A stretch of 37,541 nucleotides of DNA from Bacteroidota bacterium (GCA_024279935.1 JAJRQZ010000149.1:1-37541); one strand, 5' to 3'; shown: positions 1 through 9,313, counted from the first letter of the stretch. Made by a program: numbers and translations. Notes: generated by a model not told the origin, from the letters alone.

Positions 1-86
<86 letters not shown>

Positions 87-97
87 CTTTTAAGAAT

Positions 98-126
98 GCC
101 TGCGCAAGAGCGCAGGCTTTTTTTTT
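98..126 (+). terminator. Rho-independent terminator of the rRNA operon
   Basis: A perfect 8-bp GC-rich stem GCCTGCGC / GCGCAGGC (98-105 with 110-117) encloses the tetraloop AAGA and is followed by nine T (118-126). It lies about 12 bases after the 5S rRNA 3' end, as expected for the end of an rRNA transcript. Confidence 0.95.
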
Positions 127-529
127 GGGCGCCGTTAACCTGATTATCTGCTGAAGAAGAACATTAATTACAATAATTCTCCCAAGCCTTTTTATAGTTG
201 AATCTTTTTCCTTCTTAGAATACAACAACAATCTGTTTTACAACCAACTATGGCCGATTTTATTAAACAATAGTTAAACAACGGAATTTATTTCCCCCTA
301 TTTTAATAGCTCAGCGAACTTTTGGTGTTTAAATGACGTCTATAATTACATAATCGGATAAAAATTACATTTCTTCAATATTTAACATTAATCGGTGGCT
401 TGTAATATTATCCATAATTAGTTAAAATTATTATTTTTATTAATAAGTGTTGACCCATTTAAGAATTTGCGTAAATTGGTCAATTATTTTTACCAAATCT
501 AACATTATAGCACATTAAAGTAAAATGAT
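127..529. other. AT-rich intergenic leader, no gene seen
   Basis: About 400 bases separate the rRNA terminator from the first secreted-protein gene. I see no convincing ORF, tRNA, riboswitch or repeat. The sequence is strongly AT-rich and probably holds the promoter and 5' leader of the gene starting at 530; the best promoter candidate is listed separately. Confidence 0.5.
450..479 (+). promoter_or_regulatory. Candidate Bacteroidota-type promoter for the secreted protein at 530
   Basis: TTG at 450-452 is followed after 19 bases by TAAATTGG at 472-479, one mismatch from the Bacteroidota -7 consensus TAnnTTTG. The spacing fits the -33/-7 arrangement of this phylum. It leaves a leader of about 45 bases before the ATG at 530. 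The match is imperfect, so this is tentative. Confidence 0.35.
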
Positions 530-3486
530 ATGAAGCGAAGATTTTTACCTTTAAGTTTGTTTTTGATTTTCACAATGTTAGGAGGATTCATTTTGAGTTC
601 TTCGGGCATAATACAAAGCAAAAAGTACTTAGTAAGGTCATACCCGAAAGACGCACTTTCGAAAGGAAACAAACAATCAGCAGAATATTTAAAGTTGTTG
701 AGAAACAATCAACACACCGGATTGATAAATCCCAAAGACCTTGTTGAGGTTCGAAATTCATTGTCGGAAATGAACACCAACAGGTCCGGGGTTGAAATCA
801 GCTGGAACGAGTTGGGCCCCGACAATTTTGGCGGCAGGACAAGAGCAATTGTATTCGACAATCAAGATGCTTCCGGAAATACTGCAATAGCAGCCTCGGT
901 AAGCGGGGGATTATGGAAGACGACGGATATGGGGACAACCTGGTCGAAAATTAATCAGGCCTCATCAAATTTAAATGCTTCCTGCATGATACAAACCCAA
1001 AGCGGCGACTATTACGTGGGGACCGGCGAGAGTTTTTCGGCCAATGTACAATCAGGTCTTGGGCAGATGGGCTATTCCGGCGGTTTTATGGGAAAAGGCA
1101 TATTTAAATCTACCGACGGTGATAATTTCACCTTACTAAGCTCCACCTCCCCTACCCTCAACGACCAAGCAGGGGACTGGGCATTTGTAAACGAACTTGC
1201 AATGGATCAAGCCAACGGACGACTTTATACATCCACAAACACAGGATTAAAATATTCGGACGATGGCGGTAGTTCGTGGAGCTTGGCCAAAGACGCAGAT
1301 GGCAATGAATTAATTGATAACTCAACTGATGTCCAAGCAGGTACGAGCGGTTTAGTCATTGCGTCGGTAAACAATTTAGCGTATGTTTCTTATGACGGAA
1401 ACCCAACGAATTTTGTTCTTCGCTCATTCGACGATTCTCTTGGGATGCTTCCTGCAACTAACGTAAAAAGAATTGAGTTTTCAATAGCCCCGTCCGATGA
1501 AAATATAGTTTATGCCAGCGTGGTGAATCAGTTTGAGGAAATTTATAATGTTTATCGTTCCGCAAATAAAGGGGAAAGTTGGGACGTGGTGCTCCCTGGC
1601 TCCGAATCGATGGTTATTCTTGGCGGGCAAGGAGTTTATAATAATGTTATAAAAGTTTATCCTGACAACCCGAACAAACTATTTATTGCCGGTATTAATT
1701 TATGGGTTGGGGAAATGGTTCAGGAAGAAGGATTTTTTGCCTGGGAATCTGTTTCACAAGGTTTTTTGGCGCAGGCGCTAATAATTATCTACATGTCGAT
1801 ATCCACGATATTGCGTTTAGAAACGGGTCAAGCAACCAGTTCCTGGTAGGAACCGATGGGGGTGTCTATATCGGTGAGCATAGCCAAGGTGAGTTCACAT
1901 ACAAATCAGGCAACCGCAATTACACCACAAGCCAGTTCTATTCTGTCGGCTTTTCAGGCGTTCAGAATTATGTTATTGGCGGGGCTCAGGATAACGGTTC
2001 AATTTTAATAACCGGTAAAGGCAATACCGCAAAGCAAGGAAAAGAGATAATGGGGAGCGGTCTAGCATTCCAGAACGGTGGCGACGGAGGCCCTGCAGTG
2101 ATATCGCAAATAAATAAAGACGTGCTTGTTGCTAGTACAACTTTTGGAAATGTCAGAAGATCTGACGATGGCGGGGAAAACTATTCCGCCAACTCACAAT
2201 TCTTGGATGGCATAGGCAATTTAAACGCATTCAAAACACCTATGGCATTATGGGAAAGCTTCGACAACCCAAACAGCAGGGATTCAATAATGTTCTATAA
2301 CAGGACCGGTGACACAATTCCGGCAGGAACAAATACAATGATGCAAAGTGCTAATAGCGGCCAGCCATTTTATTTTGATATGCCTTATGAGCTTCTCAAT
2401 AAAGATTCCATTAAAATTGTTGACCCTGTTTCATCAAGATTTTTCCTGGCAACAGCCAACCATATTTACATGACAACAGAACTTCATAACTTTGCTAAAA
2501 CACCTGAATGGTGGGAAATAGCTAACAATGATTTTACAGTATTTGGAGGTATTCCCCATTGTATCGCTTTTTCAAGCGACGCAAATCATGTTTTTGTAGG
2601 AACTCAAAATGGTGAACTGTTCCGCATATCAAATCTTGCCTTGGCATATAACTTCGATCGTGCCGACGTCAGCAGTCCTTCGAGCATAGTTTCCGTCGAA
2701 AAGTTACCTATTTATGAAAGTGGCGGCACAGAAGAAATTTCACAAATCATCACTTCCATTTCAGTTGACCCGCAAAACGCAAATAATATCCTTGTCACTT
2801 TAGGGAACTACGGAAATGATCAATACATAATGTATAGTACAAATGCCCTTGATCAGGTTCCGACCTTTGAATCAAAACAAGGAAACCTGCCAAAAATGCC
2901 GGTTTATTCCTCGGTAATCGAAATGAAAGATGGTTATATAGCCATCATAGGTACGGAAAACGGGGTATTTAGCACTTCCGATATCACATCAACTTCTCCC
3001 AGCTGGAATCAAGAATACTCAGCAATGGGAAGCGTTCCAGTTTTTGAGCTGAAACAACAACTGATTGGCAAGGAAAAAATCACCATAGAGAAAAACGGTG
3101 AAGAGTTCGTTTTTGAGGGTGTCCACAACAAAGGGTTAATTTATGCTGCGACCTACGGCAGAGGATTGTTCTACACAGGTAAATTCTGGCAACCACCTAC
3201 AGGTGTTGGCGAAATAAAAGATAACAGCAACAAGTATTTAAGCCTTGTAGTTTATCCCAACCCTTCGCATGAGTATGTTAACATCGAAATCGACGCTACG
3301 GAAAACACAAATGCCAGGATTTCCATTTACGCCTTGAGTGGCAAATTGCTTATCGATACCGAAAGGATGCTGAACAAGGGCAACAATGTTTTAAACCTTA
3401 ATATCGATATGCTTAAAACAGGAACATATCTTGTTAGAACAGCCTCCGAAGGGAAAATTTATACCAACAAAATAATGGTTAATTAA
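530..3486 (+). CDS. Secreted BNR/sortilin-type beta-propeller protein with T9SS sorting domain, split by a frame change
   Basis: This is one gene read in two frames. Frame one starts at ATG 530 with a signal peptide (KRR then a hydrophobic stretch to about residue 24) and stops at 1849. The second frame, open across 1702-3486, continues the same protein. Adding one T to the six-T run at 1762-1767 joins them into a 985-residue product. The protein has BNR/Asp-box-like repeats (SGGLWKTTDMGTTW, SDDGGSSWS, SANKGESW), typical of sortilin/VPS10-like or exo-sialidase-type propellers. The C-terminal ~80 residues are a type A T9SS sorting domain (VVYPNPSHEYVNIEI, then SGKLL and GTYLVR, ending in KIMVN). 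It is likely exported across the outer membrane and attached to the surface or released. No catalytic residues could be assigned, so an enzymatic role is not claimed. It probably forms an operon with the next gene, 28 bases downstream. The frame change may be a sequencing error, a mutation or recoding. Confidence 0.8.
1761..1769 (+). other. Frame-change site on a slippery-type T6 run
   Basis: GGTTTTTTGG spans this site. In the upstream frame the codons are GGT TTT TTG, so the heptamer T TTT TTG has the X XXY YYZ form of a -1 ribosomal frameshift site, and -1 is the direction needed to enter the downstream frame (GGC GCA GGC GCT). Homology-like continuity breaks exactly here. A sequencing or real one-base deletion in the homopolymer gives the same picture. 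Confidence 0.6.
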
Positions 3487-3514
3487 TTTATCGCAAAAAG
3501 AAAAAAAATCAGAT

Positions 3515-5803
3515 ATGAGAAATCTATATTCAATGTTAAGTCTAATAATGCTGCTCTTTGCGGTATCGCTTTACGGACAACAAAGAGTTTATGCCCCGTC
3601 CTTAAGTTTACCTGAAAACGGGGATACTGAGCTGGCACCTAACATTACCCTCGATTGGAATGCAGTAACCGGCGGGACTTTAGAGGTTTTGTATGAATTG
3701 CAACTTGCAACTACAGAGGACTTTAGTGATGCCGTTACTTTTCCGAAAACAGATATTACCGCAAAAGATATGACTGAGTTGGATTTCGGCGGGACATATT
3801 TTTGGAGAGTAAAAGCTTTTGACGGTGATGATGTCTCTGATTGGTCGGAAACTTGGAGTTTTACGGTAGCAACTACTGTTTTTTTGGACAAACCCAATGA
3901 CGGAGCAATGGTTTATGCCGATCCCAATGTGAGCTGGAATGAATTAACAGGCTTGTCAAAATATCAAATCCAAATCGACACCTCGTATATCTGGAATAAT
4001 GTCGCATTACAAATTACTGACGATTTGTTTGGGTCTTTCATTATCGATGAAACAAACATGTGGCTGGTAGGCGATGCCGGAACCATATTACATTTCAACG
4101 GTACTGAATGGTCAACAGTTGACGCTGGGACCTCAGAAGCGCTTAACGCTATTTATTTCGTGGATGCGGATAATGGGTTCATCGTTGGTAGCAACGGCAC
4201 ATTCCTTAGTTACGACGGTAATGCCTGGACTGCACTTGATGCTGGTGTTACGGACAATCTTGCGGGTGTCGCATTTGCTGATGCAGACAATGGATACGCC
4301 GTTGGCGACGGCGGGCTGATATTAAAATACGCATCAGGAACATTTACCGTTGAGACTGCGACGGATGGAGGTTCGGAAATAACTGACAACTTATATGATA
4401 TTGATGTTGTTGACGCAAACAATTACTGGGCTTGCGGAAAAGGCAAGGTCGTGATTAATTATAACGGTGCGGAATGGACAGGCAGCGACGTAGGAACCAA
4501 GGATCATTATTCAGTATGGTTCAACTCAGCAACTGATGGCTGGATTGCATCTAAATCAGGCAAGATCAACCATTATGACGGCACTGAATGGACTGAGATC
4601 TCGGGAATCACAAGTAAAAACCTTTATGGCATTTCATTTGACGGCTCAACTGGTTATGCAGTGGGCAAATCAGGGACCATGTTGGTTTATGATGGTGCTG
4701 AATGGTCACAAATCACCTCCGGGACAACATCGAATTTAAATACTGTTTTTGTAAATACAGGATATGGTATTGCCGCAGGAGATGGCGGAAGCTTGATTAA
4801 TAAAGCAGGAGAGGGTTTTAACAGCCCATTTGCCAAAATTATTAGTGTTGTTGCCGATTCGACAAATTATGACTTTACAAACCTTTTGTTCGGCAAATCG
4901 TTCTATTATAGGATGAGGGCAATGCACGCCTCGGATACATCGGCATGGTCGGCTGCCAAATCAATGACAACGTTTGCATATCCTGAAATAGTATCCCCCT
5001 CGAACGGCAGTAGTGACGAACCATTGAAAATTACTTTTGAATGGAGCGAATACAGCGGGGTTACAAGATATTATGTGGAAGTTTCAAAAACCGATGACTT
5101 TGCTGCCTCACTGAATTATATTAGCGATTCGAATTCCGTTACTATTAATAACTTCAACTTTTCGCAACAATACTTCTGGAGGGTAAGGGCCGAACATCCT
5201 GATGATATTTCCGACTGGACCGACCCAAGTAGCTTTACTACTCTCGACAATATAACTCTTCTAGCACCTGAGGACAATGCCATTGGAGTAATCAGAAGCG
5301 TTCAGTTTGTCTGGGAAGAAGTTCCTGGTGCGGTTTCGTATGAAATTTTTATCGACAAAGATTCAAATTTCCCGACACCTGAGATCGGTTTTACCGAAAA
5401 GTCATTTTATCAAATAATAAGCCCGCTTGAGGAAAAGGAAACTTATTTCTGGAAAGTTAGGGGAGTTGCAGGACTGGATACTTCTTCCTGGAGCAATGTT
5501 TGGTCGTTCGAGGTTGAAGGTCCCGACGCGATAAAAGATATCTTTACGGAAAAATCAGTTATTTTATATCCTAATCCTTCACACGGCGACTTTAGCATTG
5601 ATATAAATAGTAACGATATTGCTGAATACCAAATTACTGTTAGCGATATGAATGGTAAAATGATTTACCAAACTTCATTTACCTCAAGTGTTGGATCTAA
5701 CATTGTTAATTTAAATATTGACAATAAACTATCGAAAGGAGTTTATATGATTGATATAAAACGCGGCAAGCTATCAGTGAACAAGAAACTATTTATCAAA
5801 TAG
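3515..5803 (+). CDS. Secreted FnIII/YCF48-type propeller protein with T9SS sorting domain
   Basis: The product is a 762-residue secreted protein. Residues 1-21 form a signal peptide ending at GQQ. Four FnIII-like modules carry the recurring signature YFWRV-(K/R)-A...(S/D)-W-S; they lie at about 28-118, 122-162 plus 436-487, 489-577 and 579-667. Between residues ~163 and ~435 lie about seven 40-residue repeats of the form GYAVGxxGTxLxYDGxxW, resembling YCF48/BNR propeller blades, placed inside the second FnIII-like module. The last ~85 residues are a type A T9SS sorting domain (ILYPNPSHGDFSIDI, then NGKMIY and GVYMIDI). The protein is likely surface-exposed or released, and probably acts in binding or adhesion, because no enzyme motif is visible. 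It lies 28 bases after the frame-split propeller gene and is followed by a strong terminator, so the two form a likely operon. Confidence 0.85.
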   Translation: MRNLYSMLSLIMLLFAVSLYGQQRVYAPSLSLPENGDTELAPNITLDWNAVTGGTLEVLYELQLATTEDFSDAVTFPKTDITAKDMTELDFGGTYFWRVKAFDGDDVSDWSETWSFTVATTVFLDKPNDGAMVYADPNVSWNELTGLSKYQIQIDTSYIWNNVALQITDDLFGSFIIDETNMWLVGDAGTILHFNGTEWSTVDAGTSEALNAIYFVDADNGFIVGSNGTFLSYDGNAWTALDAGVTDNLAGVAFADADNGYAVGDGGLILKYASGTFTVETATDGGSEITDNLYDIDVVDANNYWACGKGKVVINYNGAEWTGSDVGTKDHYSVWFNSATDGWIASKSGKINHYDGTEWTEISGITSKNLYGISFDGSTGYAVGKSGTMLVYDGAEWSQITSGTTSNLNTVFVNTGYGIAAGDGGSLINKAGEGFNSPFAKIISVVADSTNYDFTNLLFGKSFYYRMRAMHASDTSAWSAAKSMTTFAYPEIVSPSNGSSDEPLKITFEWSEYSGVTRYYVEVSKTDDFAASLNYISDSNSVTINNFNFSQQYFWRVRAEHPDDISDWTDPSSFTTLDNITLLAPEDNAIGVIRSVQFVWEEVPGAVSYEIFIDKDSNFPTPEIGFTEKSFYQIISPLEEKETYFWKVRGVAGLDTSSWSNVWSFEVEGPDAIKDIFTEKSVILYPNPSHGDFSIDINSNDIAEYQITVSDMNGKMIYQTSFTSSVGSNIVNLNIDNKLSKGVYMIDIKRGKLSVNKKLFIK

Positions 5804-5823
5804 TTATAAATAAACAACTTATT

Positions 5824-5857
5824 AAAGGGCTTTGATAACTCAAAGCCCTTTTTTTTT
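5824..5857 (+). terminator. Rho-independent terminator of the two-gene T9SS operon
   Basis: A perfect 11-bp stem AAAGGGCTTTG / CAAAGCCCTTT (5824-5834 with 5841-5851) encloses ATAACT and runs into a T tract to 5857. It begins about 20 bases after the stop codon at 5803. Confidence 0.95.
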
Positions 5858-5882
5858 ATATAAAGCAGTTATTAAAAGAATA

Positions 5883-6059
5883 GTTACTACTCAGCAGGTT
5901 TATCAAGTTGATTATCAATAGCCCCATGCTTCAGCGTGGGGCTATATATTTGAAATCTCAGTAGTTTTGGCGGAAATTTTGTGTTTTTCAAACAAAAATC
6001 GTGACGTAACGGATAGGTAACCAATGAGTTAATATTTTTCTCTACTGCTGAGTAGTAAC
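5883..6059. mobile_element. Putative MITE-like palindromic element with internal hairpin
   Basis: A perfect 15-bp inverted repeat, GTTACTACTCAGCAG at 5883-5897 and its complement at 6045-6059, bounds a 177-bp segment. Inside it, 5918-5945 forms a 13-bp hairpin (ATAGCCCCATGCT / AGCGTGGGGCTAT, loop TC, one G-T pair) that resembles REP-type hairpins associated with TnpA/RAYT (IS200/IS605-related) elements. There is no transposase. A 65-residue minus-strand reading frame crosses the element but looks incidental. The mobile nature is inferred from structure; no target-site duplication was identified. Confidence 0.5.
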
Positions 6060-6069
6060 AAAGAATAAG

Positions 6070-6094
6070 ATTAGGTTTTATCAAGAAACCTAAT
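6070..6094 (-). terminator. Weak hairpin at the end of the outer-membrane protein gene
   Basis: A 9-bp AT-rich stem ATTAGGTTT / AAACCTAAT (6070-6078 with 6086-6094) overlaps the minus-strand stop codon at 6090-6092. The U tract on the minus strand is interrupted (CTTATTCTTTG), so termination is possible but unproven. Confidence 0.35.
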
Positions 6095-6881
6095 ATTTAT
6101 TGAAGCGCTTGCCCCAGCTAAGACTAATATACAATTGAGGGAAAATAATTTGGTTCTCTGAATAGGCCATGACCGTCATTCCGGCAGGCAATGCATCGAT
6201 GGTCGTGCCCACCTCCAATACTTTCATCTTTGTGCTTTCTTTTCCAAACTCAAAGTTAAGCCCCAGCTTAAAATATGCACCGGGATGAATAGTTATTTCC
6301 CCGAAGCCATTTGAGAAAGGCGCCCTGCCAAATTCCCCAAGCCAATCTCTTTTCGCGGGATCCTTATCATAAACACGCGCAACTATCTCATACGATGGAG
6401 GAGAATAGCCCGGGTTGGTTTGATAAATAACGTAGAGATAGTAAGGCTTGGCAATACCTAAGCTTATTCCTGTACCGTAAACAAACCTAACTTCCACCCC
6501 ACCCCAATACGGTTTTCGGTTCAGAAGTCTCTTCCAGCTCACACCTCCTCGTAGGAAAAAAGTATCGTTCTTCTTGCCAAAGATGTACCTTTTAGCATTC
6601 TCATAAGGTTGTTGAAGCTTTATTTGGTTGAGTGCGCGATAGTAAGTAAAACTAAAGTCCCACATCCGGGTTTTGAATATCGACATGCGCTTACCGCTAC
6701 GGTACTGTACGCCATAACCTAAATTGTTTGATACGAACCCGTATGTCGTTGTTCTGTTATAGAGTACTTTATTCTCGGATGTATCAAGGAATTCGGTATC
6801 GAACTGAGCATTTGCATCAATGCCAAACAACAGCATTGCCAAGAAAAGTAAGATATAGGCGTGACTTTTCATAAAATGCAA
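6090..6881 (-). CDS. Predicted outer-membrane beta-barrel protein, function unknown
   Basis: The product is a 263-residue exported protein. The N-terminus is a signal peptide (hydrophobic ILLFLAMLLFGI, cleavage likely after NAQ). The mature part is rich in alternating aromatic/polar strands (TTYGFVSNNLGYGVQYRSG, MWDFSFTYYRAL, GGVEVRFVYGTGISLG, PGAYFKLGLNFEFG, QLYISLSWGKRF), the pattern of a small beta-barrel ending in an aromatic last strand. I do not recognise a specific family or substrate. Two in-frame ATG codons lie nine bases apart at 6881 and 6872; the second gives the more typical MKSHAYILL signal peptide, so the true start could be 6872. It lies 45 bases downstream of a small lipoprotein gene on the same strand. 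Confidence 0.8.
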   Translation of the reverse strand: MHFMKSHAYILLFLAMLLFGIDANAQFDTEFLDTSENKVLYNRTTTYGFVSNNLGYGVQYRSGKRMSIFKTRMWDFSFTYYRALNQIKLQQPYENAKRYIFGKKNDTFFLRGGVSWKRLLNRKPYWGGVEVRFVYGTGISLGIAKPYYLYVIYQTNPGYSPPSYEIVARVYDKDPAKRDWLGEFGRAPFSNGFGEITIHPGAYFKLGLNFEFGKESTKMKVLEVGTTIDALPAGMTVMAYSENQIIFPQLYISLSWGKRFNKY

Positions 6882-6926
6882 ATTTTCAACACTTGAGGTT
6901 GATAAGTAAAATAAAGAAAAAACGTT

Positions 6927-7055
6927 CTAGTATTTCGATTCTTTTTGATACTTATGTGTTTCGCCATAAGCAGCGCATTTACTTGAAGATGTGCAAGATG
7001 TTGCAAAAGCAAACAATAAAACCGCGGCGGAAATAAGTACTAATAATTTCTTCAT
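6927..7055 (-). CDS. Small lipoprotein, 42 residues
   Basis: A short reading frame runs from ATG at 7055 to TAG at 6927-6929. It begins MKKLLVLISAAVLLFAF and has a lipobox-like ATSC with the lipidated cysteine at residue 21. About 20 mature residues follow, including SSKCAAYGE and a lysine/tyrosine-rich tail ending in SKY. The layout (basic start, hydrophobic core, lipobox, very short mature part) supports a real lipoprotein, probably anchored in the inner or outer membrane. I recall similar tiny lipoproteins with a KCAAYGE-like core in Bacteroidota genomes, but no function is known to me. It precedes the outer-membrane beta-barrel gene on the same strand by 45 bases and may share its transcript. 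Confidence 0.75.
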   Translation of the reverse strand: MKKLLVLISAAVLLFAFATSCTSSSKCAAYGETHKYQKESKY

Positions 7056-7176
7056 AAATTTGAATGTCTTTTTATAAAATGATAATATATAGTATCTCTG
7101 ACAAAGAAAAACAGATTTTCTATAAATAACAAGCTTTTTTATAGATTATTGCTAAGTTTACACAAATTTTTATCAA

Positions 7177-7863
7177 GTGAATCCACAAATTGAGGAAAGT
7201 TGGCTGGAAGCCCTGCGCGATGAGTTTGAAAAGGACTATTTTAAATCCTTAAAATCATTCTTGAAAGAAGAGAAATCGAATCACAAAATATATCCGCCAG
7301 GGAACAAGATTTTCACGGCTTTCAACTTATGCCCCCTAAATGCCGTAAAGGTAGTAATTATCGGACAGGACCCCTATCATGGGCCGGGCCAGGCTCATGG
7401 TTTAAGCTTCTCTGTTCCACATGGCATTCAAATCCCGCCATCCTTGCGGAATATTTATAAGGAAATAAACGACGATTTGAATATTCCTATACCCAAGACC
7501 GGAAATCTTGAAAAGTGGGCAAATCAGGGAGTTTTGATGCTCAACGCTATACTGACGGTTAGGGCCAACCAGGCAGCATCGCATCATAATAGGGGTTGGG
7601 AAAGGTTTACCGATATGGCAATAAAAACCATTAGCGACTTGAGAGCAGGAATTGTTTTTTTGTTATGGGGGAATTTTGCCATTAGCAAGAAGAAATTAAT
7701 AGATACCGACAAGCATTATATCCTAACGACTGTTCACCCCTCCCCTCTCTCCGCCAACAGGGGCTTTTTCGGCTGTAAGCATTTCTCGAAAACCAATAAA
7801 ATACTTCGCGAGAACGGCATTGGCGAAATCGACTGGGATCCTGTCTCAGCTAATCATGCTTAA
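7177..7863 (+). CDS. ung: Uracil-DNA glycosylase, family 1
   Basis: The enzyme removes uracil from DNA, starting base-excision repair of deaminated cytosine or misincorporated dUMP. The 228-residue length is normal for the family. The family-1 water-activating motif [18 protein letters not shown] is present, with the catalytic Asp at residue 65. The leucine-loop motif [13 protein letters not shown], with its conserved His, lies near the C-terminus. The start is a GTG at 7177 giving MNPQIEESW, which fits the usual N-terminal length. The gene converges with the methyltransferase gene and their 3' ends overlap by 18 bases, so each transcript's tail is antisense to the other. Confidence 0.97.
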   Translation: MNPQIEESWLEALRDEFEKDYFKSLKSFLKEEKSNHKIYPPGNKIFTAFNLCPLNAVKVVIIGQDPYHGPGQAHGLSFSVPHGIQIPPSLRNIYKEINDDLNIPIPKTGNLEKWANQGVLMLNAILTVRANQAASHHNRGWERFTDMAIKTISDLRAGIVFLLWGNFAISKKKLIDTDKHYILTTVHPSPLSANRGFFGCKHFSKTNKILRENGIGEIDWDPVSANHA

Positions 7864-8568
7864 ACAAGCCAAATAATCAAAATGGCTTCCTTCTGTTATC
7901 AAGCCCACCTCAAAACCAGCTTTGCGAGCATAATAATCCAGGTTGCCAAAGTCGATAAACAACCATTTAAAAGGCTTTGACCTTATTCCATTGTATTCAA
8001 ACTCATATTCCACTTCTCCATAGTATTCCTCGCTCAAGTCAAGCAAAAGGGAGCCATCGCCTTCTTGGTATAAATAAAGCAGGTCCGACGAGTCAAGCAA
8101 TATTTTCCCTCCCTTTTTAAGAAGGGACCTGGCATGAGCCAAAAACCTCTCCAGACCGGCAAGATCAGAGGCGATACCGATACCGTTCATCAGTAGCAGG
8201 AGCGTATCGAACTTTTGTCCGTAAAACTCAAATACATCACCGGCATAAACTTTATCAAGCCCCCGTTTTCTCATTAATGCAACCAAGCCTTCCTGAATTT
8301 CAAGCGAACTAACATCAATTCCGCGTTCCTGAAGCCAGATTGAATGCGCACCAAGCCCGGCGCCAATATCCAACACCTCACCCTGACACATCGATAGCGC
8401 AAGCTTTTCGATTTCGGGCATATCTTCGTAGGAACGGAAAAAGTAAGAAACAGGAATTTCTTCCTTATCCGCCTTATCGCTATGAATAGTTATTATGGCA
8501 TTAATTTCCCCGTTAAAAAAATCGCTGCAAGCCATTTCCAATGGTGAGCCAAGCCTTTCATATCCCAT
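7846..8568 (-). CDS. Class I SAM-dependent methyltransferase, substrate unknown
   Basis: The 240-residue cytosolic protein has a Rossmann methyltransferase core. Motif I is [19 protein letters not shown], followed by an acidic residue region (SLEIQEG) that would bind the ribose of SAM, and motif IV-like [13 protein letters not shown]. The segment [14 protein letters not shown] is the usual motif VI. The N-terminal ~70 residues are a family-specific cap. Nothing in the context identifies the methyl acceptor. It is divergent from rdgB, sharing an 87-base promoter region, and its 3' end overlaps ung by 18 bases. Confidence 0.85.
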   Translation of the reverse strand: MGYERLGSPLEMACSDFFNGEINAIITIHSDKADKEEIPVSYFFRSYEDMPEIEKLALSMCQGEVLDIGAGLGAHSIWLQERGIDVSSLEIQEGLVALMRKRGLDKVYAGDVFEFYGQKFDTLLLLMNGIGIASDLAGLERFLAHARSLLKKGGKILLDSSDLLYLYQEGDGSLLLDLSEEYYGEVEYEFEYNGIRSKPFKWLFIDFGNLDYYARKAGFEVGLITEGSHFDYLACLSMIS

Positions 8569-8581
8569 TATGTATTTTTTG

Positions 8582-8589
8582 CAAAATTA
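8582..8589 (-). promoter_or_regulatory. -7 box of the methyltransferase promoter
   Basis: TAATTTTG on the minus strand matches the Bacteroidota -7 consensus TAnnTTTG and lies 13 bases upstream of the start codon at 8568. I see no clear -33 TTG at the usual spacing. Confidence 0.4.
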
Positions 8590-8624
8590 AAGAATAAATA
8601 AAACCTTATTAAGATGCGAAATAT

Positions 8625-8632
8625 TACTTTTG
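8625..8632 (+). promoter_or_regulatory. -7 box of the rdgB promoter
   Basis: TACTTTTG matches TAnnTTTG and lies 23 bases upstream of the rdgB ATG. The 13-base context ATTACTTTTGCCG recurs exactly upstream of the gene at 25033, supporting a shared promoter type. No good -33 element is evident. Confidence 0.45.
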
Positions 8633-8655
8633 CCGTTTTATAAACGTTTTTAAGT

Positions 8656-9240
8656 ATGCACAAACTAATTTTTGCAACAAACAACCCACATAAGCTTCAA
8701 GAAATAAAACAAATACTTAATAATGGGTTTTATATTTCAGGCCTGAGCGAGATTGGTTTCAACGAGGACATAGCCGAGACCGGCACTACTTTAGACCAAA
8801 ATGCATCCTTAAAGTCAAAAGTGATACATGATAAATTCAAGCTTGATGTTTTCGCCGATGATACCGGTCTTGAGGTTGAAGTCCTTGATAACGACCCGGG
8901 AGTATATTCGGCGCGCTATGCCGGTGAAGAAGGCGACAGTGAGGCAAACATCAAAAAGTTATTGTTGAAGCTTGAGGGACAAGAAAACAGAAAAGCACGT
9001 TTCAGAACAGTTATATCACTCATCATCAACGATAAAGAATATTTATTTGAAGGGGTAGCCAATGGTAGCATCTCACGGAAAAAACATGGTTGTTCAGGAT
9101 TTGGTTACGATCCCGTTTTTTTCCCTGAAGGCTGTCATAAATCATTTGCCCAAATGACCCCGGAGGAGAAAAACAAAATAAGCCACCGGGCCAAAGCCAT
9201 GGCTAAACTGGTACAGTTCCTGAAAAACGGCACTGATTGA
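8656..9240 (+). CDS. rdgB: Non-canonical purine NTP pyrophosphatase (RdgB/HAM1)
   Basis: The enzyme hydrolyses dITP, dXTP and ITP to monophosphates plus pyrophosphate, keeping deaminated purines out of nucleic acids. The 194-residue length is standard. The N-terminal FATNNPHKLQEI matches the family substrate-binding T-x-N-x-x-K pattern. The segment FADDTGLEVEVL carries the metal-binding acidic pair (D68, D69), followed by PGVYSARYAG. The C-terminal SGFGYDPVFFPEG and SHRAKAM close the active site. It has its own promoter divergent from the methyltransferase gene. The link with the purine island further on is thematic only. Confidence 0.96.
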   Translation: MHKLIFATNNPHKLQEIKQILNNGFYISGLSEIGFNEDIAETGTTLDQNASLKSKVIHDKFKLDVFADDTGLEVEVLDNDPGVYSARYAGEEGDSEANIKKLLLKLEGQENRKARFRTVISLIINDKEYLFEGVANGSISRKKHGCSGFGYDPVFFPEGCHKSFAQMTPEEKNKISHRAKAMAKLVQFLKNGTD

Positions 9241-9279
9241 TCATCAACAATATTATCGAGGACAATATCGTAAAATTCC

Positions 9280-9313
9280 TTTGCCCAGAAATACCTAATA
9301 ATTCTTAACTTTG
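9280..9313 (+). promoter_or_regulatory. Promoter of the PASTA / T9SS / RluD operon
   Basis: TTTG at 9280-9283 and TAACTTTG at 9306-9313 match the Bacteroidota -33 and -7 boxes with a 22-base gap, slightly longer than usual. The start codon at 9403 would have a leader of about 85 bases. Confidence 0.5.

Noticed and set aside
5887-6084. A 65-codon minus-strand reading frame across the MITE-like element
   Set aside because: It is formed by the inverted repeats and hairpin themselves and shows no protein features.
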